In this document: piece after piece, positions 7,277 to 11,590 of the stretch | How the letters are laid out: the number at the start of each line of letters is the position of its first letter | Numbering within the stretch: the stretch's first letter is position 1 | Assembly (NCBI GenBank): GCA_002478685.1 | Contig: DLPY01000060.1 | Coordinates: 1-11,590 of the forward strand | Origin: Flavobacteriaceae bacterium UBA7446 | Lineage (GTDB): Bacteria > Bacteroidota > Bacteroidia > Flavobacteriales > Flavobacteriaceae | Direction: 5' to 3' | Length of the DNA stretch: 11,590 nt | Program-made: the position numbers and the translations under genes | Notes under the pieces: generated by a model | Database searches by the model: none | What the model saw: only the letters and a program-made list of their open reading frames with translations | Told to the model about the DNA's origin: nothing

Positions 7277-8051
7277 CTTTCCAACAATGTCTGAATTGGC
7301 AGCTCAGGGCAAACAGCCCGAGGTACTTTTTTGGGTCGGATGTGCGGGTAGCTTTGACGAGCGTGCCAAAAAAATCACAAAAGCGTTTGTAACCTTACTT
7401 ATCAATGCAGACGTATCCTTTGCTGTATTAGGACCTGAGGAAAGTTGCACCGGTGACCCTGCAAAGCGTGCTGGCAACGAATTCCTGTTCCAGATGCAAG
7501 CCATGACCAATATTGAGGTGCTCAACGGTTACGAAGTTAAAAAGATAGTGACAGCTTGCCCGCATTGTTTTAATACCCTCAAAAATGAATATCCTGGATT
7601 GGGTGGAAACTACGAAGTTCTGCATCACACACAGTTTTTGAAAGATTTACTTAGCGAAGGGAAATTAAAAGTAGAAGGGGGCATATTTAAAGGAAAACGT
7701 ATTACATTTCACGATCCTTGTTATTTGGGTAGAGCCAATAACGAATATGAGGCACCTCGAGCCGTTTTGTCAAAACTTGAAAGTGAGCTTATAGAAATGA
7801 AAAGCTGTAAAGCCAAAGGACTTTGTTGCGGTGCAGGAGGGGCGCAAATGTTTAAAGATGCCGAACCAGGAAACAAGGAAGTCAATATTGAACGCACTGA
7901 ACAAGCCTTGGAAACAAAACCCGATATTATTGCAGCAGGTTGCCCATTTTGCAACACCATGATGACAGATGGTGTTAAAAACAAAGAACAAGAAGGAAAA
8001 ATTGCTGTAATGGATATTGCAGAACTACTGGAACAAGCTCAAGACTTGTAA
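7260..8051 (+). CDS. CCG-domain (Fe-S)-binding protein (HdrB/LldE/GlcF-like)
   Basis: A soluble protein of about 263 residues with two CCG-type repeats, the signature of HdrB, LldE, GlpC and GlcF-like Fe-S proteins. Repeat 1 has C28, S62-C63 and C100/C103; repeat 2 has the full pattern C154, C189-C190 and C228/C231. The second repeat should bind an Fe-S cluster, possibly the non-cubane type known from HdrB; the first lacks one cysteine of the pair (Ser in its place), in the segment ESCTGDPAKRAGNEF, which I recall as conserved in relatives. Start choices are TTG 7254, ATG 7260 and ATG 7269; 7260 is used because purine-rich bases precede it, but 7269 is nearly as good. Every option overlaps the HAD gene's 3' end. 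It is probably the catalytic or electron-accepting partner of the membrane Fe-S protein. Confidence 0.86.
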   Translation: MASMTNFPTMSELAAQGKQPEVLFWVGCAGSFDERAKKITKAFVTLLINADVSFAVLGPEESCTGDPAKRAGNEFLFQMQAMTNIEVLNGYEVKKIVTACPHCFNTLKNEYPGLGGNYEVLHHTQFLKDLLSEGKLKVEGGIFKGKRITFHDPCYLGRANNEYEAPRAVLSKLESELIEMKSCKAKGLCCGAGGAQMFKDAEPGNKEVNIERTEQALETKPDIIAAGCPFCNTMMTDGVKNKEQEGKIAVMDIAELLEQAQDL

Positions 8052-8052
8052 T

Positions 8053-8535
8053 ATGTTTGTACCCTTTGATGATTTAACCAACGATGCTCGAGTGTGGATA
8101 TATCCCTCAAGTCGACCTTTTACCGAAACTGAAAGCGTAGCAATTGCGCAAAAATTAGAAGCTTTTATTACACAATGGACGGCGCACGGCGCATCACTTA
8201 AAGCAAGTTTTTCGTTGCCGTATAACTGTTTTATTGTCATTGGATTAGATGAAAATTCACAGACTGCTACAGGATGCTCTATAGATGCCTCGGTGCGTAT
8301 CATTCAAGAATTGGAAAAAACCTACGATTTGGTATTGTTGGACAAAATGAATGTTAGTTTTAAGCAAGGCGAATTTATAACCTATAAACCACTTCTTGAT
8401 TTTAAGGAAATGGTTAAAAATAACTCAGTTACTGAAAACACAGTTGTATTTAATCATTTGGTTATAAATAAAACCGAATTTTTATCACAATGGGAAGTTC
8501 CTGCCAAAGACAGTTGGCACGCGCGCTATTTTTAG
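8053..8535 (+). CDS. Conserved Bacteroidota protein of unknown function (often labelled 'ABC transporter ATPase')
   Basis: A 160-residue protein starting one base after the CCG gene's stop; the longer frame from 8017 would overlap that gene and adds a non-family leader, so ATG 8053 (MFVPFDDL) is used. I recall this as a family found across Flavobacteriia next to the Fe-S pair and often annotated as an ABC transporter ATPase, but the sequence has no Walker A (GxxxxGK[ST]), no LSGGQ signature and no Walker B, and is too short for that fold. It has no signal peptide or membrane segment. Visible features are WTAHGASLKASF (42-53), a hydrophobic strand CFIVIGLDE (59-67), GCSIDASVRIIQELE (74-88), LLDKMNV (95-101), YKPLLDFKEM (111-120) and a C-terminal WEVPAKDSWHARYF. 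H45, C75, D78 and H156 are candidate functional residues. No function can be assigned. Confidence 0.8.
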   Translation: MFVPFDDLTNDARVWIYPSSRPFTETESVAIAQKLEAFITQWTAHGASLKASFSLPYNCFIVIGLDENSQTATGCSIDASVRIIQELEKTYDLVLLDKMNVSFKQGEFITYKPLLDFKEMVKNNSVTENTVVFNHLVINKTEFLSQWEVPAKDSWHARYF

Positions 8536-8549
8536 CCTATATTCAGGCT

Positions 8550-10151
8550 ATGCTACGTGCCTTTATATTCGTTTTTTTTATTCCTGTATGTTTATACGCC
8601 CAGTCGCAGCGCCAATGGGTCGACAGCGTTTACAACGTCATGACCTTAGACCAAAAAATTGGGCAGCTTTTTATGGTAATGGCATTTCCAGATGGAAATC
8701 TCGACAAACAACAAAACACCACGTATAAGATTAAAAAGTACCATTTAGGCGGAATTTTGTTTTCAACGGGAACTGCTTCACAGCAATTACGTGATACATA
8801 TCGATACCAAAAGGCTTCCAAAATACCGCTACTTATTGCGGCTGACGCAGAGTGGGGCATGGCAATGCGATTAAAAGATGTAACTCCTTATCCATACGCC
8901 ATGACATTGGGTGCATTACCAAACGAGGAGTTGATTTACGACCTTGGAAAACGTTTAGGTGTTCGCAAGCGTAAAATGGATGTTCATGTAACGTTTTCAC
9001 CTGTTGCAGATGTGAATACTGAAAGTCAAAATCCTATTATTGGCATTCGTGCCTTTGGAGATAATCCAAAACGTGTGGCAAAACAAGCAAAAGCATTTAT
9101 GGAGGGGCTTCAAGATGCTGGCATAATAGCGGTTGCCAAGCATTTTCCTGGACACGGTGCTGCAAAGCTAGATTCACATAAAGGCCTTCCAAAAATTGAA
9201 TACACCAAAAATCAAATTGATAGTATTGGTTTAGTCCCTTTTATAAATGTTATTGAACATGGCGTCAAAGGAATCATGTTAGGACATTTAGAAATACCTT
9301 CTTTAGACAACAGTTCTCTTCCCGTTTCAGTCTCTTATAGAGTCATTACGGAACTGCTACAAGATAAAATGAATTTTAATGGACTTGTTTTTAGTGATGC
9401 ACTAGATATGAAAGGCATTACCACTAGAGTCGAATCCCCTGCTGTATCAGCATTTCTTGCAGGAGTAGATGTATTGCTTATGCCGTTGCGCCTAGATAAA
9501 GCTATTAATGAAATCAAATCAAGTTACACCAAAGGTAACATTTCCCCGGATCGATTAGAGACCTCAGTCAAAAAGATTTTAGCCGCAAAATACGCATCAG
9601 GTTTACATCAAAAGTCTACAATTGATAGGGATGAAAACCCATTGCATGATACATTTTATGATAACTATTTGCGTGAGCAGATAGCCATGCAAAGCATCGT
9701 TAAGGTATATGTAAAAAACAAAAAATTTCCACTGCACCCCTCAAGTGACATGCACTATGTAGCGTTTGGAAAAAAAATGTCGGATGATTTTTTTAATGTA
9801 ATTCGCAGCAAAACACAAGTGATTCAGGTATCAAAGCAACAAATAAAAGCAACTGATTTTTCAACAAAAACGCTTATTGTGGGTATTCATACAAATACAT
9901 CTTCGCCGTGGTCAAGTCAATCATTTTCAGTGGATGATATTTCTATTCTTTCACACTTAAGCACCTATCCAAATGTTCATGTGGTACTTTTTGCAAACCC
10001 CTATGCGCTTTCGCAAATTCCAAACCTGTCTTCGTTCGCATCTGTGCTTTTAGCACATGAGCAGCAAGCTGTTTTTGCTAAAGCCGCTGCACAAGTGCTT
10101 TTTGGCGAAATTTCTGCTATTGGAATACTTCCTGTGCAGGTTAAAGAATAA
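8550..10151 (+). CDS. Glycoside hydrolase family 3 protein, NagZ-like beta-N-acetylglucosaminidase
   Basis: A 533-residue exported enzyme of family GH3, expected to release terminal GlcNAc from cell-wall fragments or chitin-type glycans. ATG 8550 gives a clean signal peptide (1-17, cleavage near YA|QS); the frame from 8490 adds a non-signal leader and overlaps the upstream gene. The TIM-barrel domain (about 22-355) has the NagZ hallmark KHFPGHG (197-203) followed by D208-S209-H210, the Asp-His acid/base dyad on the mobile loop, and the nucleophile region FSDALDM with D283 the likely nucleophile. Residues about 365-533 form a second domain like GH3-C, ending GEISAIGILPV, which resembles the GH3-C terminus. 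Some Bacteroidota relatives carry a further beta-lactamase-like domain and are about 1000 residues; that is absent here. It lies 14 bases after the 160-residue gene and is probably last in the operon. Confidence 0.9.
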   Translation: MLRAFIFVFFIPVCLYAQSQRQWVDSVYNVMTLDQKIGQLFMVMAFPDGNLDKQQNTTYKIKKYHLGGILFSTGTASQQLRDTYRYQKASKIPLLIAADAEWGMAMRLKDVTPYPYAMTLGALPNEELIYDLGKRLGVRKRKMDVHVTFSPVADVNTESQNPIIGIRAFGDNPKRVAKQAKAFMEGLQDAGIIAVAKHFPGHGAAKLDSHKGLPKIEYTKNQIDSIGLVPFINVIEHGVKGIMLGHLEIPSLDNSSLPVSVSYRVITELLQDKMNFNGLVFSDALDMKGITTRVESPAVSAFLAGVDVLLMPLRLDKAINEIKSSYTKGNISPDRLETSVKKILAAKYASGLHQKSTIDRDENPLHDTFYDNYLREQIAMQSIVKVYVKNKKFPLHPSSDMHYVAFGKKMSDDFFNVIRSKTQVIQVSKQQIKATDFSTKTLIVGIHTNTSSPWSSQSFSVDDISILSHLSTYPNVHVVLFANPYALSQIPNLSSFASVLLAHEQQAVFAKAAAQVLFGEISAIGILPVQVKE

Positions 10152-10181
10152 GCTTGGGTTTATCACGTCATTCTTTTCACA

Positions 10182-10189
10182 TACTTTTG
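10182..10189 (+). promoter_or_regulatory. Candidate sigma-A -7 element for bshA
   Basis: TACTTTTG in the 83-base gap between the GH3 stop and bshA matches TAnnTTTG. The transcript would begin near 10193-10197, a leader of about 40 bases. The nearest upstream TTG (10154-10156) is 25 bases away, farther than the usual 17-19. No clear terminator hairpin is seen in the gap. Confidence 0.5.
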
Positions 10190-10234
10190 TAAAATGTTAC
10201 TAAAACTACATACTCCAAAAAACAATTATTCCGT

Positions 10235-11356
10235 ATGAAAATTGCCATTGTATGTTATCCTACTTACGGAGGTAGTGGAGTAGTAGCTACTGAACTTGGC
10301 ATTTCATTAGCTGATAGGGGTCATGAAGTACATTTTGTAAGTTATAAGCAGCCGGTTCGTTTGCAATCCCTTACAGGAAACCTCCACTTTCACGAAGTGC
10401 ATGTTCCCAAATATCCGTTGTTTCATTTCCAACCCTATGAGTTGGCATTGTCAAGTATGCTCGTGGAAATGGTAAAACTGCATCAAATCGAACTGTTACA
10501 TGTGCATTATGCTATTCCACATGCCTATGCCGCTTATATGGCAAAGCAAATGCTTAAAGAAGCTGGAATTTATATTCCTGTTGTTACCACACTCCACGGC
10601 TCTGATATTACACTTGTAGGAAACCATCCGTTTTACAAACCCGCGGTAACATTTAGTATCAATAATTCTGACATAGTAACAGCAGTTTCAAACGATTTAC
10701 GAAGTGATACTTTTAGTTTTTTTGAGGTGCACAACGAAATTCATGTGGTGCCAAATTTTATCAATGTAGCACGTTACGACAAGATTCGTGTAAACTGCGA
10801 GCGTTCAACAGTAGCAAAATCCCATGAGGTAATTATTTCACATGTAAGTAATTTTAGACCTGTAAAGCGTGTATTGGATGTGGTAGAAACTTTTGCTCGG
10901 ATACGCGCTAAGATGCCTGCTAAACTCATGATGGTTGGCGATGGTCCAGACCGTATGGTGGCAGAAACACGTTGTCATGAATTGGGTATATGGAACGATG
11001 TTGTTTTTTACGGTAAGACCAACGAAGTAAGTAAGATTTTGTGTTTTTCAGATTTGATGCTTCTGCCTTCGCAGACAGAGAGTTTTGGTCTGGCTGCTTT
11101 GGAAGCCATGGTGGCTGCCACCCCAGTTATTTCATCCAATACAGGAGGGTTGCCAGAAGTAAATATACAAGGTCAAACGGGCTATTTGACAGATGTGGGT
11201 GAAGTGGAAGCTATGGCTAATCATGCTATTGCACTACTCTTGGACAAGGAAATGCTGGTTAAGTTTAAACAACAAGCCTATGCACATGCCTCTCAATTTG
11301 ACGTGGAAAAAATAGTGCCCCAATACGAGGCGTTATACCAAAAAGCGCTAGGCTAG
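10235..11356 (+). CDS. bshA: N-acetyl-alpha-D-glucosaminyl L-malate synthase BshA (bacillithiol biosynthesis)
   Basis: A 373-residue GT4-family retaining glycosyltransferase, the usual length for BshA, which joins GlcNAc from UDP-GlcNAc to L-malate in the cytoplasm, the first step of bacillithiol synthesis. Visible family features in order: CYPTYGGSGVVATELG (7-22, Gly-rich acceptor/nucleotide loop), HVHYAIPHA (89-97), TTLHGSDIT (118-126), VSNDLR (151-156), VPNFI (172-176), SNFRPVKRV (205-213), GDGPDR (235-240) and the donor-binding EX7E motif E282-SFGLAAL-E290. The match over the whole length is strong enough to separate it from generic GT4 enzymes. The start is the only well-placed ATG. bshB and bshC are not in the window. 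It has its own promoter-like element and its stop (TAG, 11354-11356) directly abuts the stop of the convergent carboxyltransferase gene. Confidence 0.93.
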   Translation: MKIAIVCYPTYGGSGVVATELGISLADRGHEVHFVSYKQPVRLQSLTGNLHFHEVHVPKYPLFHFQPYELALSSMLVEMVKLHQIELLHVHYAIPHAYAAYMAKQMLKEAGIYIPVVTTLHGSDITLVGNHPFYKPAVTFSINNSDIVTAVSNDLRSDTFSFFEVHNEIHVVPNFINVARYDKIRVNCERSTVAKSHEVIISHVSNFRPVKRVLDVVETFARIRAKMPAKLMMVGDGPDRMVAETRCHELGIWNDVVFYGKTNEVSKILCFSDLMLLPSQTESFGLAALEAMVAATPVISSNTGGLPEVNIQGQTGYLTDVGEVEAMANHAIALLLDKEMLVKFKQQAYAHASQFDVEKIVPQYEALYQKALG

Positions 11357-11590
11357 TTACATTCGAAATACGCCAAACGCATCGCTGCCTTCAAAAGGCG
11401 CATTGTTTATGGTGGCTAGACATAAACTTAGGTGTTTACGTGTGTGGCGTGGGTCAATGACACCATCGTCCCAAAGTTCAGAAGTAGCATGCCACACACT
11501 AGCTTTTTGCTGTGTATCTTGGAACATCGCATCTTTTTCTTTCTTTAACTGTTTTTCGTCTACCGCTTTGTTCAGCGAAGCTGCCGATTG
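11357..11590 (-). CDS. Acyl-CoA carboxylase carboxyltransferase (beta) subunit, probably methylcrotonyl-CoA type, C-terminal part
   Basis: The minus strand is open from the window edge to a TAA at 11359-11357, giving 77 codons of the 3' end of a gene that starts beyond the window. The translation contains the segment SVWHATSELWDDGVIDPR followed by HTRKHLSLCL and ends DAFGVFRM. The [A/T]S-x-LWDDG-[V/I]-IDP-x-x-TR stretch is a conserved C-terminal motif of biotin-dependent acyl-CoA carboxyltransferase beta subunits, and the FGxFRM ending is characteristic of the methylcrotonyl-CoA carboxylase branch (leucine breakdown). A Lys/Glu/Gln-rich helix (residues 8-30 of the fragment) precedes it. The substrate cannot be fixed from this piece alone; propionyl- or geranyl-CoA enzymes are alternatives. 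No intergenic base separates its stop from that of bshA. Confidence 0.85.
   Translation of the reverse strand, partial: QSAASLNKAVDEKQLKKEKDAMFQDTQQKASVWHATSELWDDGVIDPRHTRKHLSLCLATINNAPFEGSDAFGVFRM

Noticed and set aside
7721..7991. Two overlapping minus-strand open frames opposite the CCG gene
   Set aside because: They mirror the cysteine-rich CCG coding frame; composition reflects the antisense strand.
8017..8052. Extension of the 160-residue gene from ATG 8017
   Set aside because: It overlaps the CCG gene; the ATG one base after that gene's stop gives the family-like start MFVPFDDL.
8025..8303. Minus-strand 92-codon open frame opposite the 160-residue gene
   Set aside because: It is a shadow of a well-supported coding frame, with no recognisable domain.
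8490..8549. N-terminal extension of the GH3 gene from ATG 8490
   Set aside because: It overlaps the upstream gene by 46 bases and hides a clean signal peptide that begins at 8550.
10152..10234. Possible terminator or small RNA between GH3 and bshA
   Set aside because: No stem of useful length followed by a T run is visible; only a -7 promoter element is supported.
1..11590. CRISPR array, tRNA/rRNA, insertion sequence or phage/defence module
   Set aside because: No regularly spaced repeats, tRNA-like cloverleaf, transposase, terminal inverted repeats or defence-type domains were seen on either strand.

Overview
The window looks like chromosome from a member of the Bacteroidota, most likely a marine-type Flavobacteriaceae. 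Evidence: low-to-moderate GC, several copies of the Bacteroidota sigma-A -7 element (TAnnTTTG) just ahead of genes, almost no Shine-Dalgarno sequences, and a gene set typical of that group (a LptD-like protein divergent from an amidase, an MCE protein, a two-gene Fe-S oxidoreductase, BshA). Coding density is very high. No stretch over 300 bases lacks a gene, and I see no RNA gene, insertion sequence, CRISPR array or phage gene.

Layout. Left edge (1-357, +): the 3' end of an N-acetylglucosamine-kinase-like gene, converging on a minus-strand pair with a 4-base stop overlap. Minus strand (354-3404): lptD-like outer-membrane LPS assembly gene followed by a RidA-family deaminase, 9 bases apart. 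At about 3340-3410 is a compact divergent start region shared with the plus-strand amidase. Plus strand (3403-10151): N-acetylmuramoyl-L-alanine amidase, MCE/MlaD-like lipid-transport protein, membrane-anchored 2x[4Fe-4S] protein, HAD-type phosphatase, CCG-domain Fe-S protein, a 160-residue protein of unknown function, and a NagZ-like GH3 glycosidase. From 4549 onward these overlap or nearly touch, so they probably form one operon. bshA (10235-11356, +) has its own promoter-like element and ends exactly where a minus-strand carboxyltransferase gene ends (3' part only, 11357-11590).

How the genes fit together. Much of the window serves the cell envelope: LPS insertion (LptD), cell-wall cleavage (amidase), lipid trafficking (MCE) and muropeptide/GlcNAc processing (GH3 and the GlcNAc-kinase fragment). 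The two Fe-S proteins look like the two halves of an HdrC/HdrB- or GlcF/LldE-like electron-transfer unit; their redox partner is unknown. BshA makes the first intermediate of bacillithiol from UDP-GlcNAc and malate.

I did not find a clearly new defence or mobile system. The points most worth a second look are the Fe-S module interrupted by a phosphatase gene, the 160-residue protein often mislabelled an ABC ATPase, the face-to-face promoters of lptD and the amidase, and the probable SPOR-like tail of the amidase.
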